Part shown: positions 10,983 through 19,511 of the stretch, piece by piece
How positions within the stretch are numbered: position 1 is the stretch's first letter
Layout of the letters: every line of letters starts with the position of its first letter
From: Zymoseptoria tritici IPO323
Lineage: Eukaryota; Ascomycota; Dothideomycetes; Mycosphaerellales; Mycosphaerellaceae
Length of the DNA stretch: 64,000 nucleotides
Assembly: GCF_000219625.1 (NCBI RefSeq)
Contig: NC_018217.1
Coordinates: 2,356,001 to 2,420,000 of the forward strand
Direction of reading: 5' to 3'
Translations under genes and position numbers: made by a program
Notes under the pieces: generated by a model
Told to the model about the DNA's origin: nothing
The model's database searches: none
The model's input: only the letters and a program-made list of their open reading frames with translations

Positions 10983-11169
10983 CCGGGGCATTACTACCTC
11001 TTACGCAAAGAAGCTATATAACCCTACTTCCGTATAGCGGTTCCCTAAATACTAAACAGAGCCTCTTATATTAAACCTAATCGAGACTAGGCTATAAGCG
11101 GGGTAAAGGGGTTAGCTAGCGAGTAAGAAGCCGAGAAATTTTGTCCGTATATATACCTTTAACCTTATA

Positions 11170-11240
11170 GCCTCGAGTAGCCGAGTAGTTAACGCGCTAC
11201 CTACAACTTTGCACTGCGTGCAGCCTATTCGGATTCCAAA
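11170..11240 (+). other. tRNA-like relic with degenerate box A and box B
   Basis: TAGCCGAGTAGTTAACGCG resembles a tRNA D-arm/box A, and TATTCGGATTCC about 40 nt downstream resembles a degenerate T-arm/box B. The stems do not close well and no convincing anticodon arm forms, so this is not a functional tRNA call. A SINE-type remnant damaged by RIP is possible. Confidence 0.3.
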
Positions 11241-11669
11241 ATACGTATCTCCCTCGTATGTATATGTAATCAAGTTGTGATTCTATTCTGCTTGTGCTGC
11301 AAGAGAGGGTCTGCCGTCCCTTGTCGCGATGCGTCGTGAGGTACGGCAGCTAGCTGACTTTGATAGTGCATGCAATGATACAAGATCTGCGATGTTACAG
11401 ACAGCAGTGTCAGCAGTTGTCAGCTCAGCATTGCATACAGCATAAGGTTGCGTAAGAAGGCACATGTCTCCCGTGTTCACACATATGGCGCAAGCGCTCG
11501 TGCTGTACGACCAATCGGATAGACACCTTCATCGCGACGGCCCGCTATCCGAGTACATGCGTCCAGCCGCCGGGCATGTGCGTGTTCAACAACCATGAAA
11601 TATAGACGAGCTCGTGCATGCAGATGCCCATGTCGTCTATAGTGCCCTCGCTTCTTACCCGCCCTTGTT
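11223..11669. other. Intergenic between the AT-rich island and the Sec2-like gene
   Basis: Composition returns to normal within this stretch. I see no gene; it probably holds the promoter of the downstream Sec2-domain gene. Confidence 0.45.
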
Positions 11670-12497
11670 ATGGCATATAATGGCGCTCGATATGGCGCGC
11701 AAGTGGCCCACCGCCATGGACCGCACGATTCGGTGCAGTCCAAAGACGACATCACGCACATGCGACTCCGCGAGCTGGAAGAAGAGAACAGTCTCCTGTT
11801 GGAGAAGGTAACCTCTGCCTGTACGTGAAATCCTTGTTTCATTACTCCTTACAGTGCGGCGCGAATTGGATATCCTGCCGCTGTCTTCACGGCCCACAGG
11901 GGTGCGCGTTTCACCGCTGACATGGCATCCATAGCACAACGTTTTGCCGACTACGAGAACCAGATCCGCGTGCTACAACAACAGGTCAAGCTTCAAGAGC
12001 AGCGTATGGCAGCTCTGAGCTCTACGACTGTGGACTCGGAACAAATTAGCTCGGACAATACAGGCCTATCGCGACTGGGCAGTTTCATGCGCAAGGGATC
12101 CTTCGCGCCGACGGCCACGAGCCCAACTACCACCTCTCCACGCGAGCAAGAACTGGAGAAGTCTCTCGCAAAGGAGCAAAAGGCGCGTGAAGTGGCGGAG
12201 CAGAAGGAGAAGCAGGTCAACGCGGAAGTGGAGGAATTGAGTACTACGCTGTTCCAGCAGGCCAATGAGATGGTCGCTACGGAGCGGAAGGAGAATGCTG
12301 CGTTGAAGGCCCAGATCAAAGAGCTTGAGAAGGCTGGCGGGAACGTGGCCGAAGCGGTTGGGAAGGAGAATGAAAGACTCAAGGAGAGACTACAGACCAT
12401 GGAGCAGCGAGATGTGGAGAAGCAGAAGCGTTTAGAGAGGCTGGAGGCCGCGCAGAAGAGGATTGACCGCGTGCGGACAATGTTGGTGCCGCGCTGA
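11670..12497 (+). CDS. Sec2-type Rab GEF domain coiled-coil protein
   Basis: Exons 11670-11820 and 11935-12497 join across a 114-nt GTACGT...TAG intron to give 237 residues. The splice restores the frame MRLRELEEEN...LLLEKVTSASQRFADYENQIRVLQ, a continuous coiled coil. The region VEELSTTLFQQANEMVATER matches the conserved core of the Sec2/Rabin8 family (ELxxLTxSLFxxAxxMV), which forms the parallel coiled coil that opens the Rab GTPase Sec4/Rab8 for nucleotide exchange in exocytosis. A low-complexity Ser/Thr-rich linker interrupts the coil. The protein is much shorter than yeast Sec2 (about 760 residues), so it may be only the exchange module. Start ATG at 11670 is the in-frame choice; an extra upstream exon cannot be excluded. 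Confidence 0.7.
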
Positions 12498-13592
12498 GCT
12501 CGCTTCGGAATATGCGGACGATACTACTGCGCAGCCAGCGCATTTCACGAGGTTTACGGACGGGAGCGACTTCACACCGGGCAGCCAGCAAAAAACGGGA
12601 GGTACCTTATGCTGGAATTGCATCGAAGCACCGTCATCGTGGCTGATTTGGCGGTGAATTCATTCGCTGTGCCACGTCGATCACGAGCTATTGGACCGCC
12701 TCTGGAGACGAGCCCATGGGATACGATCCTGCACTACAAGGATCACCATGCCACAAATCATCAGTGCCGGCGGCATTGGGCATCCTCTGAATACTGGCTC
12801 CGCGAACGTCACATTCGAGACAAAACACCGCCACACAGATCCGTGGTTGTCGCAACGCAGTCCGTTTATTAGCACTACCGTCGTGCTTACAGCTGTTCAC
12901 GCCAGAAGATCCGAACTCCCCGAGAAGTGTGATAATTTCAGAACGTCACGAAGGTCATGTCAGGTCGACAAAGGCGATATGTCGTATGAAGTGATGGAAC
13001 AGATTCCGAGTGGAACGACACAGACAATCTAGCACGGAATTTCTGCCAAACTGAATGGGATCTTGGTGGACATGGGCGAGGATAGTCAACAAGATACGAG
13101 GGTATGAGGTGGGCATGCTCCGGGCGTTTCACAATTATGAGCCGCGTACAGCGATACAGCCGGTCCATGTGAATGGGAGACCTGATCAAATCGCCAATAG
13201 ATATAGATGGAGAATGCGAATCTCGCTTTATTGGCATCATGCCCCCTTTTCCGCGGTCCTCGATCTGTCGATGGGGGCAAACCTCACGCTCACATGGCAC
13301 CAGAATGACAATGCTTGAGACGAACCAGCATCGTTCGCAGACAGCTTTGCAGCGGAGAAGAATCGAGGGTCTCAAGTCAGGAATTGTGGAGTATCTGCTG
13401 CAACTACGAGAGACGCAGCTTGACCATAGGAAGTTCTCCCGACTTTTGCCGCCAGTGGAGCGACCCACATTCATCAGCATCATACGTGCCATACGCCTAC
13501 ACCTCCTCATGCTTGAGACTCCGGTCTCTCGTCTCGCATACATCATATGATGCTGTCCAAGCCAACAACGATGCCAGATGCCAATTGAGTCC
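12498..13592. other. Convergent intergenic region
   Basis: 1.1 kb between the plus-strand Sec2-like gene and a minus-strand coiled-coil gene. Overlapping frames of 120-200 codons exist on both strands without recognisable domains, and I do not support any as a gene. No repeats seen. Confidence 0.4.
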
Positions 13593-14264
13593 CTACGACA
13601 CCTGGTCGGACTCCAACTGCTGTTCCATCTTCAAGACCACGGCCCCGGGCTGTGCCTTTGACTTCAGCTCCGCTTCTGTGACGTTCTCCTTTTCATTGCA
13701 AGCCTCGAGCAAGTTCGCAAGACCGCCGCTGAGCTGAGCCATGTCCGACATCTCAGCCAAAGCCCTTGCAGCAACTTCGATCTGAGATGGCTCCACAGAC
13801 ATGCTCTCGATCTTGACTCTCTTCCGAACACATGTAAAGTGCATGTTCAGCAGCTTGTTGTAGTCCTCGATCCTCGTCTTGAGCTTTGCCTCCTTCTTCT
13901 CGAGGTATTTTACATGAGTGTTGCGTGCGTCGGCAGACTCATGCTGCTGGTCGTCATCGTCTTCTTGATCAATGTGGTTGACGGTTTTGTAGTGGCTGAT
14001 GAATTTGTTCCTGTCCGAAATGCTGAGCTTGTAGATTTTGACCAACGCCGCGTGTTCCTTCTCGAAAGCGACGAGTCTAGCTTGGAGTGCGATGACGACC
14101 TGGCTGAACTTTTCCATGTCCTCCTGGTTGACTTCAGAGGCCGTTGCGATGATCTCTTGCCCGCTGCTTTGGATCTCCGTGTTTCGCTTTCGTTTTCGAG
14201 ACTTTGACTGCTCGACTTGGTCTGAATTCGAAGCCATGTTAATGGACTCAGACGTGGAAGACAT
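13593..14264 (-). CDS. Hypothetical nuclear coiled-coil protein
   Basis: Single exon of 223 residues, ATG at 14264. I do not recognise the family. The protein has a strongly basic cluster near residue 22 (KSRKRKRN), a plausible nuclear localisation signal. A long helical region rich in Glu, Lys and Gln follows (about 50-150), interrupted by an acidic DQEDDDDQQHES insert near residue 100. A second helical part contains KRVKIESMSVEPSQIEVAARAL. The coding frame is uninterrupted and has a gene-like composition. It could be a chromatin- or kinetochore-associated structural protein, but that is a guess from composition only. Confidence 0.6.
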   Translation of the reverse strand: MSSTSESINMASNSDQVEQSKSRKRKRNTEIQSSGQEIIATASEVNQEDMEKFSQVVIALQARLVAFEKEHAALVKIYKLSISDRNKFISHYKTVNHIDQEDDDDQQHESADARNTHVKYLEKKEAKLKTRIEDYNKLLNMHFTCVRKRVKIESMSVEPSQIEVAARALAEMSDMAQLSGGLANLLEACNEKENVTEAELKSKAQPGAVVLKMEQQLESDQVS

Positions 14265-14770
14265 GCGGGCGTGATTGCATTTGCTGATGGTCGTGGTAAG
14301 TAGTCAGAATCCGTTTGCCGCGTCGCGGCTACCAGAGCTTGAAGCTCGACGGCGAGTGAATGAGCGGCTGGCTGGCCTGTCTGTCACATGCAAGCCAAGT
14401 TCATCTCAGTATTGCGCTGATCAGAGACTCTAGCCATGCAATTATCGTCGCCTATTGAGACCAATACACCCAGAGCTTGCGTTAAACTTCGCTCTCGACA
14501 CAACATGGACTTCGCCATGCTGCTCAGCAGTCGCTTCCTGTGGCAAGGTCGAAGAACAATAGCACAACATTGGAGTCATTCTCGCCACACGACTTACCTG
14601 AAGTCAAGCAATATCACATGAAAGACCAAACGCCATTGGCCTCAGCCACTGTCATGTGCAAGTTGATTCACTCGCAGCCCAACTGCTGCAGCACCGCGTA
14701 TCTCAAAACCTACATGTTCTTCAGCGAACTCTCTCTTCCTTCGACTAACCGAGCACATACCTTACCAGCC
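14265..14770. other. Divergent promoter region between two orphan genes
   Basis: About 500 bp separates the minus-strand coiled-coil gene from the plus-strand acidic orphan gene. An in-frame open stretch extends upstream of 14771 to 14540, but the Met at 14771 sits in a good context (CCAGCCATGG) and begins the plausible protein. Confidence 0.45.
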
Positions 14771-16036
14771 ATGGCAATCCTTCGACGCTCCAAGAGGGAC
14801 ATCAACGCATTGAAGCTGTCCAATGGCCGAGACTACCTCTCCTGCAAGCTTCGTTTGACCCGCACACAGCTTGAGCAATGGTTGACCTCCGACACCGTCT
14901 TGCCACACCTGGTCCTTTGGTCGAAGTTGTGCATCGACAATCCTCGCCGATACAACGATGCCAGCGAATGGGTGAACTTCGTAGGAGGAAAATACTTCGC
15001 AGATGGCGGGGAGTTAGAAGAAGATTTGTTGCTTGCTTGTCTTGGAGAAGGGCAGACCAACACAACCAATGAAGAAGGCGGTGGCAACAGCAGCGTATTC
15101 GCCGACCACGATGCCAAGACAGCCTCATGGTGCACTCAAGATATGTGGGCTCGTGCCGCCTGGCGTATCGTCCAAGACAACTGCGGGCCCGGCGGTATCC
15201 TTCAGCGCGATATTGAGCAACATCCAGCTGCCGCATACGCTGTGGCCATCGACATCCTCTGCCTTGCATTCCATTCCATTGCATGGCGCGAAACTGCATC
15301 GTGCTGGTGGATCTTGATCAACAGCACTCCGTCACAGGAGAAGAGCAAGATCGCCTTGACCAACCACATCACCTCCACCATCACACAGCAAGCCTTGAAA
15401 CTGGACCACAAGGCCGATACCGAGAGCAGTGTTGATTCTGAGATGGAGCAAGAAGAGCTCTCCGATGATGATACAGTCACCATGGTCACCGCGTCCGAGA
15501 GCGCGGAATCAGAGTTTACCGATCCCGAGAGCCCTTGGACCAAGGCTACTAGCGTCAGTGAGACTTCCCAGGTCACTCCGACCAGATCTCACAAGAAGAA
15601 AGTCGCGGACACAACCTCGGGCTTCGATGCGGTTCAGGATTGGATGGACCGCGTGCCATCGATTGGCGATGGAGTCGGAGTCGACGGTGCGCTCAAGTTG
15701 ATTGATGAAGAGGGTGAGCCGATCAAAGGCTATCGCAGAATGGCGTTGAGGAGCGCTGGAGCTGCTCCAAAGCCGGTCGTGACTGCAGACTCACTGATGG
15801 TGGATTCGGACGAGATTGTTGTGGCGAGCTGGAGGATGAACGACAAGGACGATGATAATGGCGATGAGATAGATGTGGCCGGCATGAGGATGGACGGGGC
15901 CGAAGATGACGATGATGTGATCGTCGTGGCGGGCATGAGGAGCGACAGCGTCTTCGATAAGACCCAAGCGCTTGCGATCGCGGCGACGGAGGAAGACCCT
16001 GTACGCAAGTCAGCACGATTGACAGATGAAGATTGA
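14771..16036 (+). CDS. Hypothetical acidic protein with repeated VAGMR motifs
   Basis: 421 residues from ATG 14771. I do not recognise a family. The first 210 residues look globular and hydrophobic, with several Trp residues (ASEWVNF, WCTQDMWARAAWRIV, ETASCWWILIN). The second half is acidic and disordered, with runs of Glu, Asp and Ser. Near the C-terminus a short motif recurs three times in degenerate form, a Val/Ile pair, a small residue, then W/M-R (IVVASWRM, IDVAGMRM, IVVAGMRS), each after an Asp-rich spacer. The end is basic (VRKSARLTDED). The repeated acid-plus-hydrophobic unit resembles a linear binding motif array. Single exon and clean frame. Confidence 0.6.
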   Translation: MAILRRSKRDINALKLSNGRDYLSCKLRLTRTQLEQWLTSDTVLPHLVLWSKLCIDNPRRYNDASEWVNFVGGKYFADGGELEEDLLLACLGEGQTNTTNEEGGGNSSVFADHDAKTASWCTQDMWARAAWRIVQDNCGPGGILQRDIEQHPAAAYAVAIDILCLAFHSIAWRETASCWWILINSTPSQEKSKIALTNHITSTITQQALKLDHKADTESSVDSEMEQEELSDDDTVTMVTASESAESEFTDPESPWTKATSVSETSQVTPTRSHKKKVADTTSGFDAVQDWMDRVPSIGDGVGVDGALKLIDEEGEPIKGYRRMALRSAGAAPKPVVTADSLMVDSDEIVVASWRMNDKDDDNGDEIDVAGMRMDGAEDDDDVIVVAGMRSDSVFDKTQALAIAATEEDPVRKSARLTDED

Positions 16037-16339
16037 GCCGCATGATCACGGCAGTCGAGAAGGCTGCAGAGAAATCACGCTCGGGCTGATGTCCTTCATA
16101 TGTGGGTATGGAGGGTGCTGGCTCCAGTACCTGATGAACATTCACGACGTGTCAACTGGATCGGACCACTGCCACGAGCACGATGATAGGACATTCTCTG
16201 ATCTGTCACGTATACATTGTCCGAATTCTTCTTCAATGCCTACTGCTTTGGGTATCATCCAGTGATGTTGTCTGCTTCATGACCTCTTCGTCATATGCTT
16301 GTCCGTGCCTTCATAGTCTCATAGATGCTCCAGCTCTTT
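16037..16339. other. Convergent 3' region
   Basis: About 300 bp between the stop codons of the acidic orphan gene and the SRPBCC gene. Only 3' UTR-like sequence is seen. Confidence 0.45.
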
Positions 16340-16900
16340 CTACTTCTTCACGGAAGCCTTGGCGAGGTCGGCGAGGGCATCACGGCGCTTGAACTTGGCG
16401 TCCTGGATGACATCGGCCCCGGCATCGCTAGAGAAGTTGCCAGTCCTATTTTCATGTCAGTAAATGCAGAGGATCAAAGGTCGTCCATACTCACCACTCA
16501 ACAAAGGTTGAGCCCTCGTTCTCGCCGCTGGTGACTGGGTAGCAGCGAATGGTGCTCAAGACAGAGGAGTAGGAGAGAGCAGGCTGAGAGGAGATGATGC
16601 TGTAGGTGATGTAGTGGCTGATCGAGCTGTGCTCCTCCTGCTTGACTTCGAGCACGGTGCCGTCGTTGAATGTCCTGTACAGTGTTCAGTATGGCTTCTG
16701 CGAAATATTACCTCCTGACGTGCTCACCACTTCACGACATCGGTGTCTGGAGAGGCTCCCTTCACGTAATCGCTCTGCTTGATGGCGGAGTACCAGGTAT
16801 TGAATTTCTCGAGCTTGATATAGTGCCAAACAGCGGCGAGAGGAGCCTTGATCACGGCAGACTCCACGACGGAGGTGGAAGTTGGGATGGCTTGAGACAT
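16340..16900 (-). CDS. SRPBCC/polyketide-cyclase-like (Bet v 1 fold) small protein
   Basis: Three exons, 16900-16728, 16674-16495 and 16445-16340, with 53- and 49-nt introns, both splitting a Trp codon TG|G. They give 152 residues. The N-terminus (SVVESAVIKAPLAAVWHYI, about 9-27) and the pattern of strands around YVKGASPDTDVVKWTF and GSTFVEWTGNFSSDAG match the START-like SRPBCC fold, which forms a deep hydrophobic pocket for lipid or polyketide-type ligands. Fungal members are small cytosolic proteins, mostly of unknown ligand. Every splice junction restores frame and the protein ends in KASVKK. The gene is too fragmented to show as one long frame. Confidence 0.75.
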
Positions 16901-17132
16901 GGTGGATGGTCTTGGTGGTCGTTTGGTGTGTGAGTTGTTCGAAAGATGGGAAAGAATGTTCTCTGCCCCGCGTTCAATGCTGGCCCTACAGGAGGAACAT
17001 CACTCACGTCATTTACAAGGGTAGCTACTTACTGTGCTGCCAAGCCAAAGACTTCTCCGTCCAAATTTCATGGCATGCGCATCAATTAGGTCTACGCGAT
17101 ATTAGCACCTCGACAAGCTCATCTCGCATACG

Positions 17133-19511
17133 ATGGCGACCACCAAAGACGCGTCTGTCGCTGACGATCCGTCTCGCGACCAAGGAGCACTCGAACGCGC
17201 CGTTGGCATCTCCGTCTACGTGACACCGGACGCGCCAGGATTCTCGTGCATCGTGAAGCAGCGGTACACGGATTTCCTGGTCAACGAAGTGCTCCCGAAT
17301 GGCGTGGTGCTGCACCCGAGCGATCTGGAACCGGAGGACCGTAAGAGGAAGCGAGGGAATGATGGTGGAGCAGCGCAGAAAAAGCAGCGGACAGAAGAGA
17401 AGGCACAGTTCGCGGCAGCTGTGAAGACGGAGCCTGAGCTCGAGGAGGACATCGCTGTGACGCTCGAAGCGGAGGCAACACCTGCTGCGGCCGTGACGAC
17501 GGAAGAGTCTGGTGTCAAAGCTGAGCAGCATCCAGCACCAGACTCGGACGCCGCGAGAGCGAGCGACCCTTTGAAGGCAGCAAAGGCAGAGGCTGTGGCT
17601 AGCATATCCGAAAAAGACCTGGCCACTTTAAAAGATGTGTTCGGAGAATCCACAACATCCGCAATCGTCAACTTGTATGCTTCAGTCGTGGCCCAGCCTG
17701 AACGTAAGCCCCGCGACCTTCCCACCATTGAGTCGGAGCCCATTGCAGAGAAATCCAAACGCACCGAAGCCCATATCTGTGTCCGCAATATCTTCAAGTC
17801 CAAGCTCTCAACTCTTACTGTGCAGGATCAGGACCGCCAATCTGGTCCAGGTACCATAATCGCCATCAAAGCCGCTCCACCATCTATTGCCTCCGATCCC
17901 AATGGCGACGCTCGTCATACTGGACAGCAGCGTGGAAAGCAGGGTTGGGCAGATCTCGGTGGAGAGTACCTCCACTTCACTCTGTACAAGGAGAACAAGG
18001 ACACCATGGAGGTGCTGTACTTCCTCGCATCTCAGATGAAGCTCCATGTGAAGAACTTCAGCTTCGCTGGTACGAAGGATCGTAGAGGTGTCACCGTCCA
18101 GCGTGTCGCCGTACATAAAGTCAAGCGTGATAGGATCGAATCGCTGAATCGATTCGCGAGAGGTTGGCGTTTGACAGGTCCTTGGGAGTACAAGAAGACC
18201 TCCCTTGAGCTCGGGGAATTGAGTGGCAATCAGTTCTTGCTCACCCTCCGTGACGCCCGGTTCGACGGAGAGGAGGCAGATTGGACCATCCAGCAGAGAC
18301 TGCAGCACGCAAAGTCAGTAGCCAACACTGCTGCAGAGAGACTGAGTACTCAAGGGTTCCTGAATTACTACGGTCTCCAGAGATTCGGAACGCATTCCAC
18401 CGGAACTCATGCCATTGGTGAGAAGATTCTGAGCGGCGACCTCAAAGGTGCTGTTGACTCGCTGCTTTCGTACGAAGACGCTCTTCTTGAGGAGAATCAA
18501 GCCGCGGAGTCTGGTGCAGTTGCGGATGGCGATGGTGGCCGTGGACAGAAGAAAGTCCCGTACGACGACATTGCGCGAGCGACCGGCATTCGTGACTGGC
18601 GTAAGACTGGCAACGTGCGTGATGCTCTCGGTCGCATCCCTGGGAGATTCTCTGCAGAGAGGGGAATCATCACCCATCTTGGCAAGCGTGACCACAAGAC
18701 TGGCGCGCGGCCAGCCGCCGAGGACTGGCAGGGTGCTCTGATGCAGATTCAACGAAACCTTCGGCTCATGTACGTGCACGCATACCAGAGCTACGTCTGG
18801 AACACTGTTGTCGGCAAACGTTGGGAGATCTTCGGCAATACGGTGGTTGAAGGTGACCTTGTTGTGGTCGGCGAGAAGGAACAGCAGGAGGGCATCGTGA
18901 GGTCCGTGCCCGCAGATGAAGTGGATGAGCACGGTGAACCGATCATCCATCCCTCAGCCTCTGCCGGTGGCGAAACTGGTGCCGGTGTACCCACTTCTGG
19001 AGCCGCAGACGATCCGTTCGTTCGCGCCCGTCCATTGAGCAGGGACGAGGTCGAGAGCGGCCGATTCACGATCTTCGATCTCGTCCTGCCTCTGCCCGGG
19101 TTTGACGTGATCTATCCGAAGAACGAGATCGGACAGTTTTACGTGGACTTCATGGCGTCGGAGCAGGGAGGTGGACTGGATCCGCACAAGATGTACCGTG
19201 CGTGGAAGGACATCTCGCTGTCGGGCGGCTATCGCAAGATGATGACACGGCCTTTGGGTCGGGTCGAAGCTGAGCTACGAATCTACAGCCGACCCGACGA
19301 GCAATTAGTGCAAACCGACATGGAAAAGCTTGAGGGCGCGAAGGTTTCGCATGTGAAGACCGAGACTGATGACAATGCGACCGGCGACAAACTTGCTGTG
19401 CTTCTGAAGCTGCAACTCGGCAGCAGTCAGTATGCGACGATGGCGATTCGAGAGTTGAGCAAGGGCGGTGCATCCAGTTTCACACCCGACTTTGCGTCCA
19501 TCAACAAATGA
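17133..19511 (+). CDS. PUS7: tRNA/mRNA pseudouridine synthase Pus7 (TruD family)
   Basis: Single exon of 792 residues, ATG at 17133. The TruD catalytic motif is present in FSFAGTKDRRGVTVQ, with the catalytic Asp at about residue 316. It is preceded by LHFTLYKENKDTMEVLYFLA and followed by FLNYYGLQRFG and RNLRLMYVHAYQSYVWN, all strong family signatures. A basic and acidic low-complexity insert (about 65-150) follows the first conserved block, and a eukaryote-type insertion lies in the second half. Pus7 makes pseudouridine at position 13 or 35 of tRNAs, in U2 snRNA and in some mRNAs; it acts in the nucleus and cytoplasm. Length fits other filamentous fungi. The gene is divergent from the SRPBCC gene 230 bp away, so the two may share a promoter. 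Confidence 0.93.
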   Translation: MATTKDASVADDPSRDQGALERAVGISVYVTPDAPGFSCIVKQRYTDFLVNEVLPNGVVLHPSDLEPEDRKRKRGNDGGAAQKKQRTEEKAQFAAAVKTEPELEEDIAVTLEAEATPAAAVTTEESGVKAEQHPAPDSDAARASDPLKAAKAEAVASISEKDLATLKDVFGESTTSAIVNLYASVVAQPERKPRDLPTIESEPIAEKSKRTEAHICVRNIFKSKLSTLTVQDQDRQSGPGTIIAIKAAPPSIASDPNGDARHTGQQRGKQGWADLGGEYLHFTLYKENKDTMEVLYFLASQMKLHVKNFSFAGTKDRRGVTVQRVAVHKVKRDRIESLNRFARGWRLTGPWEYKKTSLELGELSGNQFLLTLRDARFDGEEADWTIQQRLQHAKSVANTAAERLSTQGFLNYYGLQRFGTHSTGTHAIGEKILSGDLKGAVDSLLSYEDALLEENQAAESGAVADGDGGRGQKKVPYDDIARATGIRDWRKTGNVRDALGRIPGRFSAERGIITHLGKRDHKTGARPAAEDWQGALMQIQRNLRLMYVHAYQSYVWNTVVGKRWEIFGNTVVEGDLVVVGEKEQQEGIVRSVPADEVDEHGEPIIHPSASAGGETGAGVPTSGAADDPFVRARPLSRDEVESGRFTIFDLVLPLPGFDVIYPKNEIGQFYVDFMASEQGGGLDPHKMYRAWKDISLSGGYRKMMTRPLGRVEAELRIYSRPDEQLVQTDMEKLEGAKVSHVKTETDDNATGDKLAVLLKLQLGSSQYATMAIRELSKGGASSFTPDFASINK

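Larger units (their letters stand above)
9425..11222. repeat. AT-rich, RIP-like transposon island bounded by a 24-bp inverted repeat
   Basis: From about 9.48 to 11.2 kb the sequence becomes dominated by A, T and TA dinucleotides with no gene-like frames, in contrast to the GC-rich flanks. Its edges carry matching inverted sequences. The left edge, 9425-9453, is TGCACGCAGTGCAA, five extra bases, then AGTTGTAGGT; the right edge, 11199-11222, is the reverse complement without those five bases. Inside are two solo LTRs, a period-8 array and a tRNA-like relic. RIP of nested repeats is the most likely origin. Confidence 0.7.

Noticed and set aside
12938..13546. 202-codon minus-strand frame between the Sec2-like and coiled-coil genes
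   Set aside because: Composition dominated by Arg, Cys, Ser and Met as expected for a chance frame; an opposite-strand frame of 125 codons overlaps it.
16325..16534. Plus-strand frames over the SRPBCC gene
   Set aside because: They are antisense shadows; the spliced minus-strand protein explains the region fully.
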